DNA of 64,000 nt from Nymphalis io (lineage: Eukaryota; Arthropoda; Insecta; Lepidoptera; Nymphalidae): NCBI RefSeq assembly GCF_905147045.1, contig NC_065908.1, positions 10,168,001 through 10,232,000 of the forward strand. The letters are read 5' to 3'. Each line of letters begins with the position of its first letter. The first letter of the stretch is position 1. A model generated the notes under the pieces. It did not search any database, was not told the DNA's origin, and saw only the letters and a program-made list of their open reading frames with translations. Made by a program: the position numbers and the translations under genes. Positions 48,301 to 59,090 of this stretch are shown here, one piece after another.

Positions 48301-48716
48301 ATAGTAGAAAGGGGATTCAAGGGTAAAGGGGAAACCGTCGATGTATGCGGAACAACGTCCGTGCAACCGCGGCTCACTTTATCGAGCCATACACTACTAG
48401 GCGGCCAGAAGGCCCTAACCGTTAGGGACTAGATAGTGCAGCACCCAAGAGGGTCTAGGCTGACAAATCCATTCACCGTCTAGTGGTATTACCCACTACT
48501 GAAGAGATCCATTAGATCGAAACGGTCACTACATAAATTGCTTTACAGCGATGCCGCACTCGGCGGATTATCGGCTAGGACATAGGGACTAAGGTCCGCT
48601 GCGCATAGGCGTATTGTCCATGCCAAACCAAAGAGGTTGGGCGAGGTGACTTTCGTTCTTGTTGTCGAGAGACAACGGAACTCATCAGTTGCGCGATAAG
48701 CGCAAGAGTCATTATG
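48301..48716. other. Unclassified GC-elevated block packed with short perfect hairpins
   Basis: The block is GC-elevated against AT-rich sequence upstream and abuts a SINE A downstream. It has no ORF of note. Inverted pairs visible by eye are GGCTC/GAGCC (48371-48388), CCCTAA/TTAGGG (48413-48427, 3-base loop), ACCC/GGGT (48443-48454), TAGTGG/CCACTA (48481-48498), GCCG/CGGC (48553-48564), GGAC/GTCC (48586-48597), a bulged CCAAACC/GGTTGG (48623-48640), GTTGTC-GAGA-GACAAC (48661-48676, GNRA loop) and TTGCGC/GCGCAA (48689-48705). This is the texture of a structured RNA or of a mobile-element untranslated region. I do not recognise it. Confidence 0.5.
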
Positions 48717-49031
48717 AGCCGAGATGGCCCAGTGGTAAGAACATGTGAATCTTAACCGATGATCGTGGGTTCAAACCCGGGCAAGCACCACTGAATTTTC
48801 ATGTGCTTAATTTGTGATTATAATTCATCTCGTGCTTTTCGGTGAAGGAAAACATCGTGAGGAAACCTGCATGTGTCTAATTTCACTGAAATTCTGCCAC
48901 ATGTGTATTCCACCAACCCGCATTGGAGCAGCGTGGTGGAATAAGCTCCAAACCTTCTCCTCAAAAAGAGGAGAGGAGGCCTTTAGCCCAGCAGTGGGAC
49001 ATTCACAGGCTGTTACGGTACGGTTACGGTA
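48717..49031 (+). mobile_element. SINE family A, best-preserved copy
   Basis: It is nearly ideal: GCCGAGATGGCCCAGTGGTA head, GGGTTCAAACCCGGGCAAGC (B box), GTGAAGGAAAACATCGTGAG, CCGCATTGGAGCAGCGTGGT and CCCAGCAGTGGGACATTCAC. The tail GGCTGTTACGGTACGGTTAC is a short TTACGG-type repeat. I use it as the reference copy. It starts exactly where the hairpin-rich block ends. Confidence 0.95.
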
Positions 49032-49342
49032 TTAATAGTAGAGAAATGTTGATGTTTTGTATTAAATTCGTTAAATGGCGATTATAGGACGCTAACATGT
49101 CTAACGCTGATTAGATTATAAAATAACAAATGAATATACTATTGAATCGTGTGCCTACAGAAAACTCCGCAACAATATATCTATTTTTTATGATGTATCA
49201 CTGTAACCAGTGTTCCGCTTACAAATCAGGAAAAACGATAACAATGCTGTTGAATATATTTGTCACACAAAGAACTTATTTAATAAAATAAGTAAACATA
49301 TTCATTTTAAAACGTTTTCTGTATATGCAATATATGTAATCT
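49032..49342. other. AT-rich non-coding stretch
   Basis: Nothing recognised. Confidence 0.35.
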
Positions 49343-49500
49343 TCTATATATTATAAACGCGAAAGTTTGTATGGATGTTTGTTAAGCTTTCACGCAAAAA
49401 CCACTGAATGGATTTGAATGAAACTTTACAATAATATAACTCAAACATTAGAATAACATATAGGCTATCTGAGAGCCATTTTGGCGTGCGCTGCAAAAAC
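49343..49500 (+). mobile_element. Helitron-like 5' region
   Basis: TCTATATATTATAAACGCGA followed by AAGTTTGTATGGATGTTTGT, then TCACGCAAAAACCACTGAAT and AACATATAGGCTATCT match the opening of an abundant lepidopteran Helitron type as I remember it. The 3' end could not be located; sequence to about 49900 may belong to it, including a CG-rich GCGCGCGCCGCGCGGTGC at 49785-49802. Confidence 0.55.
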
Positions 49501-50103
49501 CGAATATAATGTATGGTGGAAATGTATCTTTTAAATAGTTCTACAAAAAAGTCCGGGACAGCATATACCTGTCCTTTATTCGTAAACCATTATCGCTAAA
49601 ATAGTGAATCGAAAATACAATAAAATTTGATATTTATTTCCAAAATGCATATTTTGTATTAACAAATTGATTCTGATCGAAACAAGTACTTTTATCACTT
49701 CTGATATTTAAAGTAGATAAACTTTATCTTTCACACTATGACATTTGGACAAATATTTTAAAAGTTACGACGATGACAACGTAAGCGCGCGCCGCGCGGT
49801 GCTATGCGTGAGAGCAGACGTCGTGATGGTTTGTTGATTGTCTGTTTTGTGATATACAAGGCCCTAGCGATTTGTTAACGACGCACTATACCCGTATGTA
49901 ATGTAACAGGTAGCTATTGGAAGGTTTTTTTTGTGGTTAGTTACACTTACAACAAGTTATTTGATTTTTATTTAAATTACATACATAGGCGTTTGATTTT
50001 TTGTTTTGTTTATAATAAAAGCTAATTACAATAAAACTGCGAAACCGTTACTTAATAGGTTTACTTAAAATATCAAATTGTTAAATATTAAACTTAAATT
50101 ATT

Positions 50104-50340
50104 ACTATCTATACGTATAATAAATCTGTAACTGGTCGCTGTCTGTACATTGAAGATCAGTAAAACGATTACGGGGTCCGTTATCAACGCAATAGAACCC
50201 AAAACAATGAGAGTTAGAATGTTTGTCTATTTATCTGTTTGTCTATGCGTTTGTGCAAGCTGATCTTAGAAACGGTTTAACGGATTTTAGTGTGATTTTC
50301 ACAACGTATTATAACTAACTTCATTTAAAATTTAGTGTTT
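50104..50340 (+). mobile_element. Possible second Helitron-like fragment
   Basis: TATCTATACGTATAATAAAT followed by CTGTAACTGGTCGCTGTCTG and later GAAACGGTTTAACGGATTTT resembles the head of another non-autonomous Helitron type. No CTAG end is seen, so the boundaries are uncertain. Confidence 0.4.
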
Positions 50341-51923
50341 GTTTTACTTCAATTTGTTCATAAATAATAGAGTATTATGTCAGTAAATAATAGAGTAGTA
50401 TGTAAAAAATCACGTTGAACATTTTTTCGATAAAATTGCTATAAAATAACTGTTCATTTGAATTGTTTAAAACTTTAGCTACCTTAATGATATTCTGTAA
50501 AATGATGATTCAGATCTATACGATCAATCACATTAAATAGTGTTCAGCTTATATTGTTGTACGTCGGTTAACTCGCCCATGCGGAGATATATGTCTATCT
50601 TTTAAGGTTGACTAGAACTTTTTGTATGGTAATCAACTTTGTTCTAAGATAATGCATTATTAGCAAATTAGTTTTTATAAAATATTAATTTTTATGAAAG
50701 ATATCGAGATAAGACCGAAAATAGACATAGACAGTTTGTAATACTTTTTATAATTTTGACATATTATTACAACGGGAAGTTGAGTAGGGTAGTTGTTTGA
50801 AAATACGTATTTATTTTCTTGATTAAATACTAATATCCTACGAAAATAAAACTAAAAATGTTGTATATACTGAAATATTATAAGCTATAATAGCTGTTTC
50901 TACGTTGTAACTATAAGCAGCAGTTTTTGAGATAACATAAAATATTTCAATTAATATGAGATGCACTAGCTCAAAACAATTTTATAAGTACAGCTTAGTA
51001 ATACAAATAAAAACACATATATAAAAAACCCACGTTTCTGTAAGTCTTGTTCCACAAAATTAATGGGTACTTATGGAAAAAATGGAATGAAGACAAAGTG
51101 CGTAGAAGACGCGTCGTCAATCACCCGTCGACGACGATCTCGGAGGAGCATTTGCAACTTTAGCAATTTCCACTCTCTCCAGCTGTCTTCACACGTTTAA
51201 CGCAAATGATTTTGAAATACTTTAAACAGTTTTCTGTATTAGAAATGTTAAACGTGAAGACGATCACCGTAGCACTTTTCACTCATTCAATAGATTTTTA
51301 ATGTAAATAAAAGTATAATTCGTGGAAGGATAAAGCTAAAATCATAAGTTTCATTAAAAAAATATATCTGAAGAAACTTCACCCGATGTCTGTCTATTCA
51401 GACAATCTAAGTTGAAGTGCAACAGTTGTAAGAAACCATTTAAGTCAGTATTCCCACAAGATCCAATTATCACAGTTTACACGAGGAAATTCTATGAAAC
51501 TCTATAAAGTACCGCAAACCTACTGGTGAGACAAAGCCGTCCCGCTCCTGTCGAGAGCATGGGGTAATTAAAATGTGATAACAAGCTCCCTGGGGGTAAC
51601 GTCAGCACTTCAAGTTGCGCATTCGGTCGAATAACCTGGATCTTCAGGTTATGTTACCCTAATGATATCATGTCGACCTAGAGCGTAATTCAAATATGTT
51701 TTTTCTTGCGGCACGCAGTTGTTAATTACAAAATATTTTTAAAATAATATGATTACAACCAAGCTATTTTATTATTGTAATATGACACGCATCTACGAAC
51801 AATATTTTTACATTCTAAACATTTAGCGGTCACAATATTAATGGCGTTATGTATATATAACGTATAGGTTATTTCATATATTGATCGACCACACACATTG
51901 ATACAGACGACACATTACAGAAA
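50341..51923. other. AT-rich non-coding stretch
   Basis: Nothing recognised. Confidence 0.35.
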
Positions 51924-52270
51924 CATTCCTGCTTCCCCCTTCCTTCTTAAGTCCATTCGAGCTGGTTCTCGATGTCACCGCCTAACTGTGACATCAATTC
52001 CATCGCGAACAAAGAAATTTGGCAACTCCTTTCTTTGTCGCACTTCCAAAAAATGGAATTCCTTACCAGCTCACGTGTTCCCCTCCTCTTACAACCCGGG
52101 TTCCTTCAAACGAGGCGTGAAGAGGCATCTTGCGGACCGGCAAGGCGAAGGCGGCTAGTGCAGAACGTTTTTCCCGTCTGTACTGGCCGTCGTCGCGTTT
52201 GGACTCTACTACCACTTACCATCAGGTGGAGTAGAGTCATTTGCTCTCCCGGCGAATATAAAAAAAAAAC
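51924..52270 (+). mobile_element. CR1/Zenon-like LINE copy 3, 5'-truncated 3' end
   Basis: About 345 bp on the plus strand. It encodes IPASPFLLKSIRAGSRCHRL, TSKKWNSLPAHVFPSSYNPG and SFKRGVKRHLADRQGEGG, ending at 52158. The 3' UTR follows with the intact hairpin and a GGCGAATATAAAAAAAAA tail. The coding part is still open and close to copy 1, suggesting a relatively young insertion. An overlapping 111-codon frame is a shadow. Confidence 0.93.
52202..52238 (+). other. LINE 3'-terminal hairpin (copy 3)
   Basis: GACTCTACT, bulged A, CCAC, loop TTACCATCAG, GTGG, AGTAGAGTC, read directly on the plus strand: 13 pairs with a single bulge. Confidence 0.9.
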
Positions 52271-53181
52271 ATCGGATAGAATGTCGAAAGTAGGAAATAA
52301 AAAGTAACTACGCAAACCATTACTGTCATAAATTGTAAACCTATTCACTCAATATTCGTAATATTTCTTGTTTCGTAATAAATAATAAAAATGAGACTAT
52401 GTACGTCGAGTTACCAGACAATAATAACATTGATATAATTTAGGTCACACACATTGTCGTACAGTGCGAGTTCGGCGCTTGTGTTAAACTGACATCGGTG
52501 CTAATATATATCTCATCGGTCGGTCGGCGAGCAATGGTTGCCATCAGTCTCTGACGGCGGTGGTCAATTACGCGGGCGGGTGACGGATCGGCCTCGGGAG
52601 GTCCTCGCGACCCAACGGTCAGATATTGATTGCTGTCTGAAAGTAATGTGTAGATTCAATATCACGATTCAAAATAAAAATGCGAAATGTATAACGAGAT
52701 AGATTCCAAGCTTGGAATTAAGATGCGAGTATACGAAATACATTTTCTCAAGGGACCACAAAATGCCCGACGGACAGACGATACGACCGGCGCCGGCGGA
52801 CCGCCAAAATAACGAATAGCCTTCGCCAAGATTCAATTTGCAATGCATTCACAAATCCACTGCAGCGTTACGTAGAACGTATAAACGTCAACGACACTAA
52901 GCTAATGCTTAGATGCGCTATTTATGTGACAATTTCTTTAAGCAATGGATTTCGAAATCATATTGTCTTTCAAGTACATTACCAACATTAAAATTATATC
53001 TATAATTTATATTCTATAGTTTATAAATTAAAAGGCGCTTATCTCAGGACCTACAGTACAAGTACGGTTTTAATAAAAAAAATATATTAGATAGTCCGTT
53101 TACTGAGGAAGGTATTGTATAAATAACTCCAAAGTTTAATAAAAATTTAAAACTGTTTATATCTCTTTGCTTATGTGTAAT
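52271..53181. other. Non-coding stretch with a GC-elevated island
   Basis: About 52480-52640 is GC-elevated and CG-rich (CGGTCGGTCGGCGAGCAATG; CGCGGGCGGGTGACGGATCG), unique in the window, with no supportable ORF. It is a candidate regulatory element or an unknown repeat. Confidence 0.35.
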
Positions 53182-53939
53182 TGGCCGATTGGCAGAACAT
53201 TAATAAATTTGTCTCGCGTGTTTGATATTTTAAATTATCTCTTAAGCTTTGCACCAAAAAACAAACTGTTAGAAACGAAGCACCAAAAAACAAACTGTTA
53301 GAAACGAAATTTATCTAAATAAAATTTCCTTGGTAATAAAGCAATTTATTGTTAAATAGATAGACGTGTTGTATATAAAAAAGACCGTCTAATAGAAATA
53401 TCACTCAATAGATTACGACACGGTCGCGGCTCCATACCTATGTCGTATTATCTCTTTAACCATTGGTCCAAATTATATGCAGTAAAAGAGAAAAGTCTTT
53501 TGTTTTAAACACTTGAGACGATAAGATTACTTATTTTGATAAGAATTCATAACTATTGATAATATGACCAATAAACATGATCTAACGATTGACATGACTT
53601 TTTGTAACTTAAATATAAAAGTTAGACAAATGTTGTCGTTTAATTTTTTGTAGGCATTATCAAGTTCTACAACTTTTCTCTAGAACTCAATCATATATCT
53701 CTCATCGTTAAGGCAGCGTTCGTAAGAAACGTTTTCGTTCGACCGTTTTTTCTCCGACTAACTTCCAAATCCCACGAAAGAGTCTTTTCATTTTTCGGGT
53801 TAATAATCGCCTATGACTCACAAATGATGTGGCTTTCTATCGGTAAAAGAATTTTCAAAATCGGTTAGATAGGTCCACAGATTACCCTCTACAACCTCAC
53901 ACACTTTACCTTTTTATAATATTATTATAAATTATATTA
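53182..53939 (-). mobile_element. Helitron-like non-autonomous element, copy 2
   Basis: The reverse complement follows copy 1 (27.59-28.36 kb) through GGTTGTAGAGGGTAATCTGT, ATAGAAAGCCACATCATTTG, AACTTGATAATGCCTACAAA and GGAGCCGCGACCGTGTCGTA. Similarity fades at GCCAAT, just before where the CTAG end should be, so the 3' end is lost or altered. It contains an exact 29-bp tandem duplication. No ORF of note. Confidence 0.8.
53251..53308. repeat. Exact 29-bp tandem duplication
   Basis: The unit beginning GCACCAAAAAACAAACTGTT occurs twice back to back (53251-53279 and 53280-53308) without a difference. Copy 1 of the Helitron has a single diverged equivalent, so the duplication arose within copy 2 and is recent. 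Confidence 0.95.
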
Positions 53940-54256
53940 TATTAGATATTAGATGTATGGATCATCACATCCGATGAATAATTTTCTGAAACAAAATATC
54001 ATTTCTGTTTATTATTTAATATCATTTCTGAATAATAGGTATCTCGATAACATTAAAAGGTCATTAACAACCTGTTTAAAACTTTTAAATCGATAAATAA
54101 AAACATTCAATATATATTTTTAAATATTTTTGTTTGATCTTTATCGTGCCAGCGCTTTACCAAGATTTGCTTTATAGATTGAACAAATTAAAGACTTTCG
54201 CAAACTTCCAGAACGAACTAGTGATGTACTTAGTATGATTCTCAATTTATAATGTA

Positions 54257-54407
54257 ATAAATAATAATGTACTCCAGACCGATTTCGGCCACGGCGGCCA
54301 ATCTCAAGAGAGATTAGCCAACTACGCAGGAGATATTATAGTGCACAAGTGTGTGCGCAAACACAGGTGCACTCTCTATTCCCTAACTCTCATAATCCGA
54401 GGCAGTC
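54257..54407 (-). mobile_element. SINE family D, internally deleted copy with 22-bp target duplication
   Basis: The minus strand reads GACTGCCTCG (the very 5' end of the family) joined to GATTATGAGAGTTAGGGAAT and the rest of the 3' half, ending GTCTGGAGTACATTATTATT. About 230 bases between are missing, including the B box. An exact 22-bp direct repeat starting ATGATTCTCAATTTATAATG flanks it at 54235-54256 and 54408-54429, so the element has both its original ends. Confidence 0.93.
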
Positions 54408-54429
54408 ATGATTCTCAATTTATAATGTA

Positions 54430-54594
54430 TGTAATCGCTGTAATCATTTTCACACCAAAACTTAACAACACCTTAATAACAACAGCTTGAAATAAGCTAA
54501 AAGCGCTTACCTAAAATAAAATGAAGAAACTGAAAATCCAGTAGAACAACAAGATTTAAATAACTATCTATCTTCGTCACACCACCCGTAGGTC
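54430..54594. other. Short non-coding stretch
   Basis: Nothing recognised. Confidence 0.35.
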
Positions 54595-54646
54595 GACGGT
54601 ACGGTACGGTACGGTACGGTACGTATATATATATATATATATATAC
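54595..54646. repeat. Compound microsatellite (CGGTA)n-(TA)n
   Basis: About five CGGTA units are followed directly by about ten TA units. Confidence 0.95.
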
Positions 54647-56597
54647 CTTACAAGTGCAGATGTTGTTTATTTTCTCCGACGTACACTATTGTACTTAAAA
54701 TTTAAACAGTCTCATTAAAATCGGCTTAGTAGTTTCACGTAAACAACAACGAGTCCAACTTATAACCTGAATGTTATTAAATAATAATTATGGATGCAAA
54801 ACACTTTATATTAAATCCAATCAACCAATTTTATCGAACATAAAACATTAAACGATATCATTAATAGGAATAAATATTTTATTAAATTTACGAGCTTGTG
54901 GCGTAATATATTAATTATAAGTATTTTATATATACATACGTACATTCACATGTACATATGTAACATTGCGTTGAAAATTCATTTCATTCGTTTAATAATG
55001 AATCCGAGTTGAACTTTGACGTAATCAGTTTTAATATAACGTATATATTTTCACTCCACATCGCCCTCGGCGGATAATGTAACGTAAAGGTCATGTCTAT
55101 GATCCGATCACGCGTGCCTCAAAACATATATTAATAGTATATGTTACTATTTTTAGTCTTCAATGCAGTTTTTGGTCTAAGTTTTAATGTATAAACAAAC
55201 AATTTAATACCATCGAGTTATCAAACAAACAATTGATAACTCGATGGTATTAGTATTGATAGTTTAATAATATAATATACCCCGATATATATATAGATAT
55301 ATATATAACATATAAATAACATTCAATCTAATATCGTAGATTGAAAGTTTTCTCAATTCTCGAAACAAAAAACAACAGTTACGTAGTAACGTTTGAGAAA
55401 CGTAAGTAAACATTCAACAAATGAAAACCAACTGAGCGAACTTTAATAAAGAAACTGCATCATTTCCAATTAGTGATACTAAGCGATTCTATAGCTTTCG
55501 TTTAATTAAAAACTCTTCTGATGTTTAGACGCTCGTATACTTATAACTGTAATGATAACGTCGAACGTACTGGTACGTCTTCAAACAGGAGTGACTTTAT
55601 TACAACTTCGAAGATTGAACAAAAATCACAAGCAAATAATTCTCAAGTATTATTATAGTAACGAATATATATATATATATATTTAAAATTTGTATCATTA
55701 TGTATGAGATGTAGGTTTTTTGTAATAATAATCCTTATGTATTGCTTAAACAAAATTAATACACAGCCGTCTTATACACCGAAAGTACAGCTATTTCTAT
55801 GCAAATACCTAAACAAGGTGTAAATTCATTTTCATCGCAAAAGCCATTTGTCGTCCTTGCCGTCTTCAATAACATGCGTGAGGGAACTCGGAGCTAGGAA
55901 TCGAATTAGGATAGAAATGAGGCCGATACGTGTAATAACTTCAAAATATGCGTAACGAGATTCATTCTGACTTGAGTGCTTCATTACATTGTAAGGACCT
56001 GTATATTTAAATTTGCTTTAAATAAAAATAGTTTTACGAGTCACGAATTAGATTAAAATATTTTAATATCTATTTAATACACATTGTTGTAAAGTAATAG
56101 TAGTGGAGCGAAAGTAATAGTGCATCACGTTAAATAGTTAAAACGATTTTACAAACAGATTGTAAAGTGATATGATACAATTTTTCTTTAGCTTTGAACA
56201 GTTTATATAATATATAATGAAACTAATACGAAACCCTCGTAATTGTTACAAAGAATAGCGAATTCATGAATACTTCCTGTATCAGCGGGGGCGGCTTCGG
56301 GTCGGTTAATAAACACTCGTCGCGAGCAGGACGCGACCCGGCTTTTCAATTCCGACCGCAAATAACGCTGCGTATAATATGAGCCCGACTACTCGTGCAA
56401 CTTGCTCGTATGTACGTAGTTTTTTATTTAAGCTTAACTTGTTTCCAGCGCGGTCGTTTTGAATTAACTATTTAAACAAGTACAGTATGCAAAAGCTTGA
56501 GCAAGCTAAAAGCGAACGATTTTTAATGATAAAACTATTTTGGTGCGGAATGAATTCCGTTCTTTCGTCTTAAATGAAATCCTTTTGACAGAAAACC
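54647..56597. other. Non-coding stretch with a hairpin
   Basis: AT-rich. It contains the 19-bp-arm hairpin at 55205-55252, a TATA-rich tract near 55283-55308 and an (AT)n at about 55666-55682. About 56280-56400 is GC-elevated (GGGGGCGGCTTCGGGTCGGT) without a supportable ORF. Confidence 0.4.
55205..55252. repeat. Perfect inverted repeat, 19-bp arms, 10-base loop
   Basis: TAATACCATCGAGTTATCA (55205-55223) is the exact reverse complement of 55234-55252. No terminal-repeat transposon is evident around it. Confidence 0.95.
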
Positions 56598-56762
56598 AAC
56601 TGCACAAACATCTGTGCACTGTCTATTCCCTCGCTTCCATAGTGCGATAGGACAGTAATTCGATATCACCGGATATATCAGGCGTAGAACCAACACTTTC
56701 TAACTCCGGCTGCTACAGGCCATTTCTTGTCAGGAAAACTCTGGTTTTGGACCTTCTAAGCT
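56598..56762 (-). mobile_element. SINE family D, diverged copy
   Basis: The reverse complement carries TTTTCCTGACAAGAAATGGC, GTAGCAGCCGGAGTTAGAAA, GGTTCTACGCCTGATATATC and GGGAATAGACAGTGCACAGA, in the same order as TTTTTCTGTCAGAAAATTCT, GTAGCAGCCCGGAGTCTGGA, TCCTGCGCCTGAACTC and GGAATAGAGAATGCACCTGT of the full copies. Head and tail are gone. Confidence 0.65.
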
Positions 56763-58839
56763 AGCCAATACAATTATATCAAAGCAAACAACGAAGCTGT
56801 TATACTTTTTATAAGTTGTTTACGATACATAACAAACAATTTTTGTGCTCAATATGTTCTCAGAGAAATCTGCTCATTGTTTTATATTTGTAAAACAAAA
56901 ACGTGCGTCTCTTAAATGTGCTTAAATCTTTGACGTTGAAGACTGTCATTATCACGCCGGACGATCGTCACCACAAGTTACCACTACGTACCTAACCTTA
57001 ATAGTATCTGGCGCTGTTACGAACTTACCTGTAACAAATGAGTTTAATAATTAGAATCTGGCACACAAGTTATTATCTAAATTCATAAAATATCAAACAC
57101 AATGTATACCATAAAAGCGTACAAAACATAAATACTACTAAAAATCCACTTTTTCGTAGTGTTATATTTGTAAACATACAAATATAACACTAAGAAAAAG
57201 GTTCATTTCTGTTCGATTTTTACATTATGATTACTTAAATAAATATTCGTACATCGGTCGTAGAGTATAATGTCTAGACAAATCTGTATTTGTTTATCTT
57301 TCAGACAGGCGGACTGACGCGGCGGGGGACTGTTTATTAATATGTAGTGATTTAGGATTTATTGAGATGTATGCAGAAGTATTTCAAATTTCTCATTAAT
57401 AATTTGGATTAACTACCGTACTGATTTTCATAAGGTTTTCACCAACAGACGGAATGCTTCATTATGTTAGGAAGGACGGAAGGTTAGGTGTATAATTAAT
57501 TAAGTTTTTGTGTAAATTGGCTGAAATATCGTTATGATTTTTGGGATGCTCCCGACTGGGAGCTTTACTGGCGCGCCGCGTAAACCAATAGAGTTATATG
57601 TATTAAAATATAAACGTTATATATAGGCCCTTCGTTTACCCGTTTAAAGCCAAGAGGGCTAGCTAGTAATAAATATTTAAAATTAAAACAAAAATGGAAT
57701 ATTTTTATAACAAAAGACGCTGTATCACATCGCCAAAAACTAAAGTTTAAATTGGGAGAATACCATGCAAACATGGTCGGGTCAGTCTCCCAAAAAACGA
57801 TAAACTTGTATATTATAAGAAATGGTTTGAAATCGAAAAGATTATCGAAAAAGAATATATGGAAAAAACAATAAAACGTTAATTAATTAAAACTGGAAGA
57901 GATCGATACTCGTCAACAGCTCATTAACAAGAACAACGATTAATCAATTATTATTAAACGGACTTTTCTATGGGAGTTTTAATGAAAACGGCTATGCTAA
58001 AATAATAATAACTACTATTGTTATTAGGTATAAATAATCGACAGAAGAACTTGCAACATTTTCGCAATGTCATTTAATAATCTTCTTAATTAAAAGTATA
58101 TTATATAAATTTATTTCACTTCCTCAAAAAGTTGTCAGAATATTATAGTCTTCCAAGAAATTTGATTAGGCGATGTTAAACGAAGCAGCTGAAATCGAAG
58201 TTTATTTACCTAATTGAGAATTATAACAACCTCCTACTGCCTGTGTAAATTTGTTCAAGGCGCTATTGAATCGACTTACATAATCGGTTATTGAAAAATA
58301 ACTTTGCCAAAATTATTTATTAGTATTGTATGAATCGAATACGTTTTCTGTCGCGAGAAATGTTTAGCACGTGTAAGTAAAGTCTAATGACGGACGTCTC
58401 CACAAAAGCAAGGGTAGCAATTTTTTGTTGTCAGTACGCGTCGGTGAAACTAGCTTCTGTTATCAGCAAAAGATGTTACAACATTGTGCTGGTAACCTAA
58501 GGAATCACCATCAGTTGTAACAGTAGTAATTGACAGCTATTATAGTGGACACGCTCGATTTCATGGAAAAAAATGAACATAAATCAAGTAACTATAGCTA
58601 GCTCCGATAGTGCTTATATGTGCTAAACATAACGAATTGGCAAAAATGATACATGACATCGAATTCTTTCATGACAATATCAATACTTTCAAAAAAACTC
58701 ATCGATCATTTTATACCGGTGAGTTCATCACCAAAATAGTGGATAATAATGTTTAAAATCGATCTACTTAATATATTACTTTAAATTCCTGGTATTGTTT
58801 TTATAAAACATGATATGAATGTACACTTATATATATATT
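56763..58839. other. AT-rich non-coding stretch
   Basis: Nothing recognised apart from the 24-bp-arm hairpin at 57149-57200. Confidence 0.35.
57149..57200. repeat. Inverted repeat, 24-bp arms, one mismatch, 4-base loop
   Basis: Left arm 57149-57172 (CTTTTTCGTAGTGTTATATT...) pairs with 57177-57200 except at one G/T position. The near-zero loop distinguishes it from a classical MITE. Confidence 0.95.
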
Positions 58840-59090
58840 TTTATAGAATAGAAAGGCGGACGAGCATATGGGCCACCTGATGGTAAGTGGTCACCAACGC
58901 CCATAGACATTGGCATTTCAAAGAAATGTTAACCATCGCTTACATCACCAATGCGCCTCCAACCTTGGGAACTAAGATGTCATGTCCCTTGTACCTGTAT
59001 TTACGCTGGCTCACTCACCCTTCGAACCGGAACACAACAATACCAAGTACTGCTGTTTTGCGGTAGAATATCTGATGAGTGGGTGGTACC
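58840..59090 (-). mobile_element. SINE family B, 5' end replaced by an R1-clade LINE
   Basis: The minus strand runs from GGTACCACCCACTCATCAGA through ACCGCAAAACAGCAGTACTT and TTCCCAAGGTTGGAGGCGCA to the intact hairpin CCACTTACCATCAGGTGG and TTCTATTCTATAAAAATA. The first ~43 bases of the family are missing. In their place the A-rich 3' end of the LINE abuts in the same orientation. No separated 5' remnant of the SINE was found on the far side of the LINE. Confidence 0.88.

Noticed and set aside
48413..48427. Telomerase RNA template, from CCTAACC in the hairpin-rich block
   Set aside because: Only seven bases match the TTAGG complement, they lie within a stem, and such a match is common by chance. 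I kept the block as a finding without this claim.
48720..48785. tRNA-Lys-like sequence as a functional tRNA gene
   Set aside because: It is the head of SINE A, repeated at least four times with the same body; the acceptor stem is not formed.
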